DNA of 64,000 nt, taken from NCBI GenBank assembly GCA_030753015.1, contig JASMDC010000008.1, positions 9,281-73,280 on the forward strand. Direction: 5' to 3'. Within the stretch, counting starts at the first letter, position 1; every line of letters begins with the position of its first letter. A program made the position numbers and the translations under genes. This document shows, piece after piece, positions 24,717 through 33,085 of this stretch. The notes under the pieces were generated by a model. That model worked only from the letters and a program-made list of their open reading frames with translations. It did no database searches and was not told the origin of the DNA. Source of the stretch: Candidatus Undinarchaeales archaeon. GTDB taxonomy: Archaea > SpSt-1190 > JASMDC01.

Positions 24717-25625
24717 ATGGGCCTGTTCGATTACTTCTCTACTAATCGCACCTCGTTCGACGAGGTCCAGCGATCGGTCCAGGAAGGCATCGACGGGCAG
24801 TCTGTATCCGATGAAGCCGTGATGGACATACTCAATGCCGCATCAAGGTACGTTAAGGACGCCAAGCGTGGCGAAGAAGCCAAGAACGAGGTCGCCCAGT
24901 ACCTCACTGGTGAGCATGCCCTGAAGCAGCTCCAGTACACTGGGGAGAAAGGTTTCGATTATATGAACGGATGGCTCACATCATCTACTGATGATATTAT
25001 CAGGTCCGTAGAAGGACCGGAATTATATGGAGAGTTCGCGAAGGACGGCAAGGGTCCACTCACCCTTAACAGGCCCACAAGGGGTAACTGGACATCGGAC
25101 AAAGCCTCTAACGACACTTTCCTGAAGTACCAGACTTCAAGAATGGAAGAGCTCGGCAAGCAGCACTCGGACGCATATTCAAAGGCAGAGGTGTACCATG
25201 GCTGTTCGCTCTCGCCGGATGAGGTGTTCAAGAACGGGATACCGGCCAAGGGTGGCGACCATTACAACATACAGGACCATCAGTACGACAGAAATGATAA
25301 GAACGAGGGATCCGCGCTTCGAGGTGGCTGCCTTGACGCCAGGAATCCTGCGAAGTTCGCTGGAGAGGACAGCTTCGTTTACCTTATAGCCCCGGTTGGT
25401 GGGGCAGTCGATGTGAACACGGCTCTTGGTGGTAGGAGGTTGGATGTCTCGCAAGGTAAGATGGTGGGTAGCATTATGTACGGGGAGACCGAATTCGCGT
25501 TCGGTTCGATGCAACCAGCTTACGCGATCAAGGGTGCCTTCAAAGTCGGACCCTATTTCGATGCTCCTGATGCACACAGGCTCGGTGAGTTCATCCCCAA
25601 TCCCGGATACACGCTCGGCGTGTGA
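24717..25625 (+). CDS. Putative ADP-ribosyltransferase-fold protein
   Basis: The N-terminal 150 residues are helical and polar. The C-terminal half resembles mono-ADP-ribosyltransferase domains. VYHGCSLSPDEVFKNGI (159-175) matches the first NAD-binding strand and following helix, with His161 where PARP-like enzymes have His and toxin-like ones Arg. EGSALRGGCLDARNPAKFAG (197-216) sits where an S-T-S strand is expected, but is weakly conserved. VYLIAPVGGAVDVN follows (221-234), and YGETEFAFGSMQPAYAIKGA (255-274) carries an E-x-E pair (Glu257, Glu259) like the ARTT loop. If active, it would transfer ADP-ribose from NAD to a target. The operator-like palindrome in front suggests tight control, as for a toxin or stress effector. 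Call by motif only. Confidence 0.6.
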   Translation: MGLFDYFSTNRTSFDEVQRSVQEGIDGQSVSDEAVMDILNAASRYVKDAKRGEEAKNEVAQYLTGEHALKQLQYTGEKGFDYMNGWLTSSTDDIIRSVEGPELYGEFAKDGKGPLTLNRPTRGNWTSDKASNDTFLKYQTSRMEELGKQHSDAYSKAEVYHGCSLSPDEVFKNGIPAKGGDHYNIQDHQYDRNDKNEGSALRGGCLDARNPAKFAGEDSFVYLIAPVGGAVDVNTALGGRRLDVSQGKMVGSIMYGETEFAFGSMQPAYAIKGAFKVGPYFDAPDAHRLGEFIPNPGYTLGV

Positions 25626-25800
25626 AGGGCTTACCCGGAAAGAGTCTTGTATAGTAAAATTATCCCTGATAGATTGATCGACGCCTCTTTTTTCCTAGAG
25701 ATAGGTACCTTTTACCGGGCAGGGAACAGAAAGAAAGGGGGGCCCTCGCCCCGGGGAAGGGCGAGGGAAAGGGGGACAGGGGAAGTCAAAAAAAAAAGCA
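25626..25800. other. Non-coding gap with GC hairpin and poly-A tract
   Basis: Between convergent genes. It holds a perfect 9-bp stem CCCTCGCCC (25743-25751) / GGGCGAGGG (25759-25767), and a run of ten or more A residues (25788-25797) directly beyond the stop of the minus-strand gene, which gives a T tract in its transcript. Both look like transcription stop signals. Confidence 0.5.
25743..25767. terminator. Strong hairpin between convergent genes
   Basis: A perfect 9-bp GC-rich stem with a 7-base loop lies 118 bases beyond the plus-strand stop at 25625 and about 34 bases beyond the minus-strand stop at 25801. Confidence 0.5.
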
Positions 25801-26094
25801 TCATGTGTGATTATTCTTCAATAGGTCGTGAGACAGTCCGACATAGGTGTGCTCCCCAAGCATCCTGACATCCACGTGATCGTGGTTCTTCAGCCTGAGA
25901 AGCTGGTCTTGGGTCACCTCCGTGCCGAACTTGGACCTGTGCGCCGCCGAGAGCTTATCCAGAGTGATGAACTTGTACATCTCGTTCCGGGTTTTTGTGT
26001 ATACCCTGGACCTGGAGAAAGTCGTGTAAACGGTCCTAAGGCGCTTGATGAGGTCCGTTTCATTTGGTTTCTCTTTCAAGACCATTTTCATCAT
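25801..26094 (-). CDS. Hypothetical basic 97-residue protein
   Basis: Not recognised. It is basic and helical, with KRLRTVYTTFSRSRVYTKTRNE and DQLLRLKNHDHVDVRMLGEHTYVGL, which could form a small winged-helix-like or RNA-binding domain. The start may be ATG 26094, 26091 or 26085. A TATA-like TTTAAATAC lies about 30 bases upstream. It is the gene next to the Lrp-methyltransferase fusion on the same strand but 179 bases away. Confidence 0.55.
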   Translation of the reverse strand: MMKMVLKEKPNETDLIKRLRTVYTTFSRSRVYTKTRNEMYKFITLDKLSAAHRSKFGTEVTQDQLLRLKNHDHVDVRMLGEHTYVGLSHDLLKNNHT

Positions 26095-26273
26095 CTGATG
26101 GAGCTGCGCCCGGATAGTTGTATTTAAAGTTTACCTTTCACCCGTAGTAACACAAAATATGGCACGTAATTCGAGTGGAGGGGTGAAGTATAAACCCAGT
26201 AAGGGTGAAGGATTTTATATATTAAGTAAATATAGAGAAATATAAACCTTTAAGGTAGCGAGAATAAACTTTT
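26095..26273. other. AT-rich intergenic region with repeated motif
   Basis: Contains the promoter of the 26094 gene and the 3' region of the Lrp-methyltransferase gene. A GTGGAGGGGTGAAG ... AAGGGTGAAG segment (26175-26210) reappears in altered form at 27558-27591 on the other side of that gene. CCTTTCACCC at about 26137 is the inverse of the GGGTGAAG copies. Confidence 0.4.
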
Positions 26274-27521
26274 TTAGGAGCGTCGGGCAACAATGAATGA
26301 GTTCCGGCCTTTGTCGACCTCTTCGAGATGAACGACCTCCGCGGGGAACTCGAGCTCGATGATGGATGCTAGTTCCTCTGCGGACCTGCAATGCAAAGCG
26401 AACACTCTGTGATAGAACTCATGGACGACTGATTCTTTGATATTCTCCTTCTTTGAGACGGCCGAGGGTATCTTCTTTGCGAGAAGGGAGTAATTGATGA
26501 CCTTTGAATCGGGATCTATAGCATACTCGACACCATTGTGCTTTGAAAAAGAGACCCATTCATCGAAGCAACCATTACTGGAAGAGCAGATGATGAGGTG
26601 ACCGCCAGGGCGGAGAACACGGAAAGACTGTGTTAGAAACGCCCGAAGACCTTCATCGGAGAAATAAGGTATGAGCCTCTCCGACAGTACGATATCAAAA
26701 GCGCCGTCTTCAAAGTGCATCCGGCGAGCGTCATCACGATGAAGCTTGACCTTTTCAGTCTTCTTGTATCGCTTCTGAGCAGCCTCAAGGAACGCGCTGT
26801 AGATATCAATAACGTGGACCTTCTCGGCAAAGAGCTGGGAGCGGTTGATCCACGTTGTTGTGGAAGCTCCGGTGACAAGGATATTTCGACAGGACGATAC
26901 AAAGGAGAAAGCGAGCTGCGTCACTTCCTCAGATGGCCTGTAGTAGTCAGGGAGGTCCGACCATACGGTCGCAATGTTATTCCAACCGGGAACGTTCGTA
27001 CGTTCCTTCGTTATCGAGGAAACGTCACCTGCATCGATCTTGAGAACGTCTGCTAGTATGCGGTCGACAGCAAGAGGATACTCACCTTTAATGGGCTCGA
27101 ACGCAGTGACCGTAGAGAATGAGCGGAGGTAGGGTTCGAGAGGTCCGAACACGTTCTGTGTGACGTTCTTCCCGTACGTTTTAGCGTCCTTGTCGCATAC
27201 GAGCATGATGATGTCATACTCACCAGATACCTTGTAAGCCGAATGGATGTAAGGATTCTTCTTGATAGCTTCATGTATCTTCTTCTCGTTCTTCTTGTAT
27301 TCCTTCGTGATGGCCATGACGAAGGCGAAGAAGTTGTAACCGCAACGTTCGGCGTCAACGTCCACAGTAAACTTCTTTATCTGGCCTTTGGACCGCATTC
27401 GATGTATCCGTTTCCAGACAGCCTGTCGTCCGATGCCCAGCTCCGATGCCATGGAGTCGAGCTTCGTCTTCCCATCATCCTCGAGACGCTTGAGAATGCG
27501 GGCATCGACCTCGTCGAACAT
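26274..27521 (-). CDS. Lrp/AsnC regulator fused to a methyltransferase-like domain
   Basis: Residues 1-55 form an AsnC-type helix-turn-helix (MFDEVDARILKRLEDDGK, ELGIGRQAVWKRIHRM). Residues 60-150 are the RAM ligand-binding domain (IHSAYKVSGEYDIIMLVC). From about 190 to the end there is a class I methyltransferase-like domain: motif I NILVTGASTTTWINRS (an altered glycine loop), the acidic strand end VHVIDIYSAFLEAAQKRY, then FDIVLSERLIPYFSDEGL and LRPGGHLIICSSS. Lrp proteins are usually 150-160 residues, so this is a real fusion. It could sense SAM or a methyl substrate and regulate transcription. The start lies just beyond a pseudo-palindrome and TATA box, suggesting autoregulation. Confidence 0.82.
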   Translation of the reverse strand: MFDEVDARILKRLEDDGKTKLDSMASELGIGRQAVWKRIHRMRSKGQIKKFTVDVDAERCGYNFFAFVMAITKEYKKNEKKIHEAIKKNPYIHSAYKVSGEYDIIMLVCDKDAKTYGKNVTQNVFGPLEPYLRSFSTVTAFEPIKGEYPLAVDRILADVLKIDAGDVSSITKERTNVPGWNNIATVWSDLPDYYRPSEEVTQLAFSFVSSCRNILVTGASTTTWINRSQLFAEKVHVIDIYSAFLEAAQKRYKKTEKVKLHRDDARRMHFEDGAFDIVLSERLIPYFSDEGLRAFLTQSFRVLRPGGHLIICSSSNGCFDEWVSFSKHNGVEYAIDPDSKVINYSLLAKKIPSAVSKKENIKESVVHEFYHRVFALHCRSAEELASIIELEFPAEVVHLEEVDKGRNSFIVARRS

Positions 27522-27534
27522 CGAGAGTCAAGGT

Positions 27535-27556
27535 TTACAATGTAATTTATATTTCT
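27535..27556 (-). promoter_or_regulatory. TATA box with overlapping pseudo-palindrome
   Basis: TTACAATGTAA (27535-27545) is a pseudo-palindrome with one central base, lying directly between the TATA element ATATAAAT (about 27547-27554 on the minus strand) and ATG 27521. Its position over the transcription start fits an autoregulatory Lrp site. AATTACAATTAT at about 27604-27615 is a related half-site towards guaB. Confidence 0.45.
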
Positions 27557-27662
27557 AGTGGAGGGGCTGAACCAACTCAAAAAGGGTTGAAATATACACC
27601 TTATAATTACAATTATCAATCCAAGGCAAAGGTTTTTCAAGCCGTTCTGTTGTCCTCACTAT

Positions 27663-29153
27663 ATGGCTGACGATCGACCGTTCACATCCAAGCTGGGAGA
27701 TGGTTCACTTGCGCTGACATTCGACGATGTTCTCCTTCTTCCCGGACGCTCAAAGGTCGAACCGTCGGCTGTTGGGACCTTGACACAGATCACGGAGCGT
27801 GTGATGTGTACGATTCCGATCATATCAGCAGCAATGGACACCGTGACGGAAGCGAAAATGGCCATCGCGATGGCACAAGCTGGCGGTCTTGGTGTCATCC
27901 ACAAGAATATGCCAGTAAAGATTCAGGCCGAAATGGTCCAGCGTGCGAAACGACACGAATCATTCATAATCAGGGATGTGTTCACCATACCCCCTGACCT
28001 CTCTGCGGGTGAGGCAAAACGAATAATGGACGAACGCGGTATTAGCGGGATACCCGTTGTTGATAAGGAGAACCGCCTCATCGGGATACTGACGCTTCGT
28101 GATCTTAGGTTCATAGACGATCCATATTTGTCGGTGTCCGAGCTCATGACCAAGGACGTAGTCACTGTCGATGACGAGATCTCCATGGAAGGGGCACGCA
28201 AGCTCCTACAGGAGCATCGTATCGAGAAGCTGCCCATCATCAACGGAGAAAAACGTGTGACGGGGCTAATCACCGTCAAGGATCTTGAGAAACGTACTGA
28301 ACATGCTCACGCGACGCGTGATGAGGATGGACACCTTGTCATCGCAGCCGCGGTCGGTCCGTTCGACAAAGCACGCGCAAAGGCTCTAGACCGGGCAGGT
28401 GCGGATATTGTATTCATCGACTGCGCCCATGCGCACAACATGAACGTGGTCTCATCGTTCAAGAAGATAATGAAAGAGGTGGGATGCGAGCTGGTCATCG
28501 GTAACATAGCCACGGCCGAGGCTGCAGAGGACCTCATCGCTGCGGGTGCGCGAACGCTCAAGGTAGGTATCGGTGCAGGATCAATATGTACGACGCGCGT
28601 GGTCGCAGGCATTGGCGTCCCCCAACTCCAGGCAATCGCGGCCGTCGCTGACGTGGCGGCGGAGAACGGAGCGTTCGTTATAGCCGATGGGGGGATACGC
28701 TACTCAGGCGATATCGCTAAAGCACTTGCTGCCGGCGCTGACACCGTCATGCTAGGTCATATGCTTGCAGGGACCGGGGAGTCGCCTGGTGACGAGGTCA
28801 TTATCGGAGGACGACGGTTCAAGAGGTACAGGGGAATGGGTTCACTGGGGGCCATGAAGGTCTCAGCTGACCGCTACTTCCAGGACTCGTCTGATAGCTC
28901 GAAACTCGTACCCGAGGGTGTCGAGGGCGCTGTTCCGTTCAGGGGTCCCGTCGGTGACGTCATCTTCCAGCAGATGGGCGGTGTCAAGTCCGCGATGGGG
29001 TACGTCGGGGCTGCCGACATCAAAGAGATGAAGTCGGTCTCACGGTTCGTCCGGATATCGCCCCACGGGACGGCCGAGAGCCACCCGCACGACATTCTCA
29101 TCACCAACGAGGCGCCCAACTACTTCACAACGGATTCGGTCAGACATGCGTGA
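27663..29153 (+). CDS. guaB: Inosine-5'-monophosphate dehydrogenase
   Basis: The 496-residue full-length enzyme oxidises IMP to XMP with NAD+, the committed step of GMP synthesis. It has the N-terminal LTFDDVLLLPGRS, two CBS domains (about residues 95-215), the catalytic loop GIGAGSICTTRVVAGIGVPQ (Cys near 310; Ala replaces the more usual Pro before GSICT), the phosphate-binding IADGGIRYSGDIAKALAAGAD and the flap YRGMGSLGAM. A TATA-like AT-rich stretch lies about 60-70 bases upstream. It is divergent from the Lrp-methyltransferase gene and could be under its control. The downstream lipoprotein gene converges with 3 bases between stops. Confidence 0.96.
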   Translation: MADDRPFTSKLGDGSLALTFDDVLLLPGRSKVEPSAVGTLTQITERVMCTIPIISAAMDTVTEAKMAIAMAQAGGLGVIHKNMPVKIQAEMVQRAKRHESFIIRDVFTIPPDLSAGEAKRIMDERGISGIPVVDKENRLIGILTLRDLRFIDDPYLSVSELMTKDVVTVDDEISMEGARKLLQEHRIEKLPIINGEKRVTGLITVKDLEKRTEHAHATRDEDGHLVIAAAVGPFDKARAKALDRAGADIVFIDCAHAHNMNVVSSFKKIMKEVGCELVIGNIATAEAAEDLIAAGARTLKVGIGAGSICTTRVVAGIGVPQLQAIAAVADVAAENGAFVIADGGIRYSGDIAKALAAGADTVMLGHMLAGTGESPGDEVIIGGRRFKRYRGMGSLGAMKVSADRYFQDSSDSSKLVPEGVEGAVPFRGPVGDVIFQQMGGVKSAMGYVGAADIKEMKSVSRFVRISPHGTAESHPHDILITNEAPNYFTTDSVRHA

Positions 29154-29156
29154 GCC

Positions 29157-29783
29157 TTATCGACACTCCGTGCACGGCACATGGGACTGTGGTGGAGGGC
29201 CGTCGGGAAGTCCCTCAAGTGCAAGCTCACGGCACCTGTCCTCTGACGCGAACGCCGTTCTGAGCGTTACGAGGTCACATATGTCAGGATTGCGCACTAA
29301 CGCCGCCACTCGCATGAGACAGTAGTCTCGCGAGTTATACTCGTTCGACTGGGGCACAAGAAGACATAATGCATGGTCACCCGTCGCGAGCGCGAGGTTG
29401 AGATTGCACCTATCGCGGGAGCTGGGTCCATGTTCTCGCACGATCTGAGTGCACACACGTGCATCTTGCTGGAGCTCTGCCACCTTCACAAGGCAAGCAT
29501 CGTGCGACCATGCTCCCTCGATACGGCGCATTCGCGTACAAGGGGCCGTGCTGTTCTGAACTGATGCGAGCTCGTAAAGACAGTTGTCGCGTGAACCGGG
29601 GCCGTAGGTGAGGTTCGTCCCCTCACATTCTGCGAGACCGATGGACAAGGCATCGCCAGGGATGTGCGAGGGCTTTGGTAAGGGTTCAGCCACTCCGCCC
29701 TTCCTGTCCAGCGCTTGATCTGTACATCCCATGAATAGGATGAGCAGGACGAGGATGACCGATGTCAACGGACGAGGAGTCAT
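29157..29783 (-). CDS. Lipoprotein with repeated Cys motifs
   Basis: The lipobox (LLILFMGC) is followed by about 180 residues in which a helical Cys unit recurs about four times: SRDNCLYELASVQNS, SHDACLVKVAELQQD, SRDRCNLNLALATGD and SRDYCLMRVAALVRN, each with another Cys about 8-12 residues later. Each unit probably makes one disulfide, giving a repeat solenoid on the outer membrane face. The start ATG 29783 is 22 bases from the symmetrical TATA element at 29805-29817; the longer frame from 29795 is less likely. Function unknown. Confidence 0.7.
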   Translation of the reverse strand: MTPRPLTSVILVLLILFMGCTDQALDRKGGVAEPLPKPSHIPGDALSIGLAECEGTNLTYGPGSRDNCLYELASVQNSTAPCTRMRRIEGAWSHDACLVKVAELQQDARVCTQIVREHGPSSRDRCNLNLALATGDHALCLLVPQSNEYNSRDYCLMRVAALVRNPDICDLVTLRTAFASEDRCRELALEGLPDGPPPQSHVPCTECR

Positions 29784-29804
29784 CGTGGAAGCCACCAGGA
29801 AACA

Positions 29805-29817
29805 TATTTAATAAATA
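29805..29817. promoter_or_regulatory. Symmetrical TATA element shared by divergent genes
   Basis: TATTTAATAAATA is nearly palindromic and lies 22 bases from ATG 29783 on the minus strand and 35 bases from GTG 29852 on the plus strand, so one element can serve both directions. Confidence 0.5.
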
Positions 29818-29851
29818 CTTCACGAGCCATCAATTCAGAGGTCATCTGATA

Positions 29852-30766
29852 GTGGACAGCGAAACGGCCATACAGAACATCACAAATAGCATCGTCGAGC
29901 CTGTCGACCTGCTGACGAAGCTCCGCAGGGAGCTCATCAATACGTACTACGGGCCCTTCATCCTTTCAGCTATCGTACTGGCACTGACGCTCATCATCAT
30001 CCGGTACGCAGGTAAGTTACTACGATACCTTCGTGTTCGGTTAGACATCGACAAGGTCATCATCGAGAGCTTCCTTTCGGACCATATAACTACTGAGGAC
30101 TTCGACAGGGTATATCGCTCCATCATCCAGTTGACTGAGCTTTCGATATTCTTCATAGGGTTCTCTGTTGTGATGGGCATATTCCAGCTCACGTTCATCG
30201 GAGAGCTCTTCGATACACTGAACACCTACCTGCTAAAGATAGTCCTTACAGTAACGATCATTATCTTCGGGGTCTTCATGGGCGAGGTCCTTCCGAACAT
30301 ACTGCCCATCTGGCTCATCATCCTACCGATGCAGGCGATCGAGCGACAATACAGGATTAAGCTCGATCTCATGACGGTGACAGGATACCTCATACGAGGC
30401 ATCGTCTACTTCCTTTGCTTGCTCCTCATCGGGGCCATCCTGGGAGTGTCCGGCGAGATAATCGCGCTCGTCCTCATACTCATGATCACTTTCGGTATGA
30501 TTCTCTTCGTGTTCCTTATCAAGGACCAGTTACCCAACGCCTTTGCAGGGATTTACCTCACGGCCACCGATTCGATCAACATCGGTGACACGATCGCCCT
30601 CGACGACAAGGTGAAGGGCGTCATCAAGAGCATCTCATTGCTACATACGACGCTCGATGGGAAGAAGGGTGCTTTATTTGTCATCCCGAACCGTTCCCTT
30701 ACCAGCACCATCATATCGGTCACGAAACGGTGTGACGACAAAAAAGCATCATGCAAAGAAGCGTGA
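29852..30766 (+). CDS. MscS-family mechanosensitive channel-like protein
   Basis: From GTG 29852 the 304-residue protein has about four or five membrane helices (from GPFILSAIVLALTLIII to LVLILMITFGMILFVFLI), then the MscS core sequence DQLPNAFAGIYLTATDSINIGD and the beta domain (TIALDDKVKGVIKSISLLHTTL, GALFVIPNRSL). It ends soon after, so the large cytoplasmic C-terminal cage of E. coli MscS is missing. The channel would release solutes on membrane tension. The GTG start is preferred because GAGGTC lies 9 bases upstream and the TATA element at 29805-29817 lies within the longer frame (ATG 29762). Confidence 0.8.
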   Translation: MDSETAIQNITNSIVEPVDLLTKLRRELINTYYGPFILSAIVLALTLIIIRYAGKLLRYLRVRLDIDKVIIESFLSDHITTEDFDRVYRSIIQLTELSIFFIGFSVVMGIFQLTFIGELFDTLNTYLLKIVLTVTIIIFGVFMGEVLPNILPIWLIILPMQAIERQYRIKLDLMTVTGYLIRGIVYFLCLLLIGAILGVSGEIIALVLILMITFGMILFVFLIKDQLPNAFAGIYLTATDSINIGDTIALDDKVKGVIKSISLLHTTLDGKKGALFVIPNRSLTSTIISVTKRCDDKKASCKEA

Positions 30767-30773
30767 GAACCGC

Positions 30774-32243
30774 TCACGGGCCGAGCATGCGACGCCGGAC
30801 AGTATGATAGATCCACGCCTCGGGCATCATGCCGAACTCATCGTTACGAAGCCTCCATCGTGCGACCGGACGATACAGGGCTGCCAGCGACCTGAGCACT
30901 GGATCATCGATGAGGTTGGCTGTGTCGGCCAGGAAATTCGAGGCCACGTAAGCACGCTCGATCTCTAGTCGTTCCCGGTGGGATAACCATGTCATCCGCG
31001 CGATGATCGACGTGACGTCGGTGAGATACGCGCCCCATTCCTCGAGCGTACAGGGTTCAGGGAAACCGGTGCTGCGAGCGAGCTCGTGCATATGCGTCCC
31101 GGGGTACACCGATACCGGATTGAAGCACGATGTCGTTGCTTCTGGGTTCTCATCGAGGATCCGTAGGGCCAGGTCGATCGTACGTTGTCTATCGGATGAT
31201 GTCTCACCGATGAACCCGAGCATGAAGTTGAAGGACGCTCCAAGCTCGCGTCCGCGCAATCGCCTGTTGCATTCAAGCACCTGTTCGACGGTTATGTTCT
31301 TACCGATGAGGTCGAGCACGCGCTGAGAACCCGACTCCACACCGAAGAGCATCCCCCTGACCCCCGTGGTTTCTAATAGGTCGAGATCATCATCCGTCAG
31401 TCCGTTCACGGCGTCGATCCTCACACCAGCGACGAGGTACTCGACATCGTGCCCCGAGTCGGCGAGCCCCTTGAAGATGTCCAGGAACCGTTCGAGGTCG
31501 GCCGCCATGTTCATGTCAACGAACTCCAAGGCCTTTACGTGGGGATAGCGCTCGAGGAGTTCGGTCACATGGGATACCGTTCGCTCAGCACTTATCGACC
31601 TGGAACACCCACAGAACATTGGACGATTGTAGCAGAACACGCATCCGTTGGGACATCCGCGCGAGCTCTCGAAGATAACGGAGCCCCTTCCCCTGAAGAG
31701 GGGGAGATAATCCTCCATCTCGACCAGATTATAGGGCACTGGCGGTAGGTCGTCCATGTCCACTAATCCGCGTTGCGGATTATGACGGACATCCCCTTCA
31801 CATACCAGAGAGACACCGGGGACATCGATCTTCCCACCACTCTCAAGCGCATCGACGAGGGCCGGGAGTGTAGTCTCCCCTTCACCACGGACGACCATGT
31901 CCACGAGTGGATGTGCGAGCGTGATATCCGGAAGGGCGGTTGCATGCGGCCCACCCCATATGACTGGGACCTCACCTTCGTCCTTTGCTACTTGTGATGC
32001 TTCGAGCGCGAAAAGGAGCTGTCGCCCGGTAATGGCCGTGAATCCCACCATTAATGGATCCTTGGCGACCTCGCGCCGCAGCCTTGCCTCCCAATCGGCG
32101 TGAACGCGCTGATCGATTATAACGATGTCTAGGTCCTCACGGAGGTTCCGGCAAGATGAGAGCAGGCCCAAAGGTATCGCAGGACGCTCTTTCAAAGCCT
32201 CCATGAACTCCACCATGGGCTGGACGAGCACTACGTCAGCCAT
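30774..32243 (-). CDS. B12-binding-domain radical SAM protein (second)
   Basis: The 489-residue protein has an N-terminal cobalamin-binding-like domain (MADVVLVQPMVEFMEAL to about 140, with VPVIWGGPHATALP) and a radical SAM domain with GCPNGCVFCYN near residues 195-205. It continues with MLFGVESGSQRVLD and FNFMLGFIGET. A helical C-terminal region of about 100 residues follows, as in BchE/hopanoid-type anaerobic cyclases and methylases. The substrate is not evident. The gene is 57 bases downstream of the nitroreductase-like gene on the same strand, with its own TATA box (GCTATAAAGG). Confidence 0.85.
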   Translation of the reverse strand: MADVVLVQPMVEFMEALKERPAIPLGLLSSCRNLREDLDIVIIDQRVHADWEARLRREVAKDPLMVGFTAITGRQLLFALEASQVAKDEGEVPVIWGGPHATALPDITLAHPLVDMVVRGEGETTLPALVDALESGGKIDVPGVSLVCEGDVRHNPQRGLVDMDDLPPVPYNLVEMEDYLPLFRGRGSVIFESSRGCPNGCVFCYNRPMFCGCSRSISAERTVSHVTELLERYPHVKALEFVDMNMAADLERFLDIFKGLADSGHDVEYLVAGVRIDAVNGLTDDDLDLLETTGVRGMLFGVESGSQRVLDLIGKNITVEQVLECNRRLRGRELGASFNFMLGFIGETSSDRQRTIDLALRILDENPEATTSCFNPVSVYPGTHMHELARSTGFPEPCTLEEWGAYLTDVTSIIARMTWLSHRERLEIERAYVASNFLADTANLIDDPVLRSLAALYRPVARWRLRNDEFGMMPEAWIYHTVRRRMLGP

Positions 32244-32300
32244 GATCGATGCTCACCTCGGTCGAGTCTCTATGCACGTCATCGTCCACCCAAGCAACCT

Positions 32301-32993
32301 TTATAGCTGCTCGCCTTCCGTACCGCAGCTCGTTTCGGCCGGGTGGCCGATTGATATCAAATAGACCGGAACGAGCGGGTATTCTATGCCCAGGGCCATG
32401 GACACGCCGTCCTCGTCGAATGCACCGATTGGTACGGCACCGAGACCGAGCGCCACGGCAGTAAGGAGGACGTTCTGCGCAGCGTGTCCCGCCTCCATGT
32501 GTACGTACCGTCTACCGCGCTCACCGTATCTTACCGTTGTGCGCTCGTATTCGGCGCAAAGCACTATATCAACAGCAGCGTCACGTACCCAGGGTTGATT
32601 GAGGGACGCCATCGAGAGCTTGCGTCGAACATCGCGTGTTGAATGCTCTTTTAGGTCGTCAGCCTCTGGCCAATAGTGATAAACCCCACGCGATACGGCA
32701 GCGAAGACCTCGAGAGGGAACTTCGCACCAGCGGATGGAGATGCCCGATACCCCGTTATTGGGCAGGTCATACCCTGGGCCGACCAGCAGAGCATCTGCA
32801 CATCATCCAAAGACACATCCTCGCCAGTGTACTCCCGTATGCTCCGCCTTACTCTCATGGCAGCGAAGAGACCGACGTCACCATCGGGGACGCCACGCTT
32901 GACCGTTACCACGGGACGGGACGATCTGAGCAGGGCCGCGGTAGCAGCAAGGAGCACGCCACATGATAATCCGATGAGATCTCTTCGACCCAT
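32301..32993 (-). CDS. SagB-type nitroreductase-like protein with Tat-like signal
   Basis: Residues 1-25 contain MGRRDLIGLSCGVLLAATAALL, a twin-arginine-like export signal or membrane anchor. The remainder is an FMN-dependent nitroreductase/SagB-type dehydrogenase: RRSIREYTGEDVSLDDVQML, SAGAKFPLEVFAAV, and AGHAAQNVLLTAVALGLGAVPIG. SagB-type enzymes oxidise azolines in peptide natural products, while close relatives act on flavins or quinones. No cyclodehydratase (YcaO) gene is present. Export across the membrane would be unusual for the fold. The upstream ATG at 33014 is less likely. It may be cotranscribed with the B12/radical SAM gene. Confidence 0.75.
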   Translation of the reverse strand: MGRRDLIGLSCGVLLAATAALLRSSRPVVTVKRGVPDGDVGLFAAMRVRRSIREYTGEDVSLDDVQMLCWSAQGMTCPITGYRASPSAGAKFPLEVFAAVSRGVYHYWPEADDLKEHSTRDVRRKLSMASLNQPWVRDAAVDIVLCAEYERTTVRYGERGRRYVHMEAGHAAQNVLLTAVALGLGAVPIGAFDEDGVSMALGIEYPLVPVYLISIGHPAETSCGTEGEQL

Positions 32994-33085
32994 GAGAGGT
33001 CGTGCCACCCCCATGGTATTGGAATTACTCTCAAGCCTTAAATCTCCATCTTACGGCGTTCAAGATAAAGACAGGAATCCTTTTC

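Noticed and set aside
25647..25868. 73-residue frame across the hairpin and poly-A gap
   Set aside because: Arg/Gly/Lys-rich translation of a terminator region, without promoter or ribosome-binding site.
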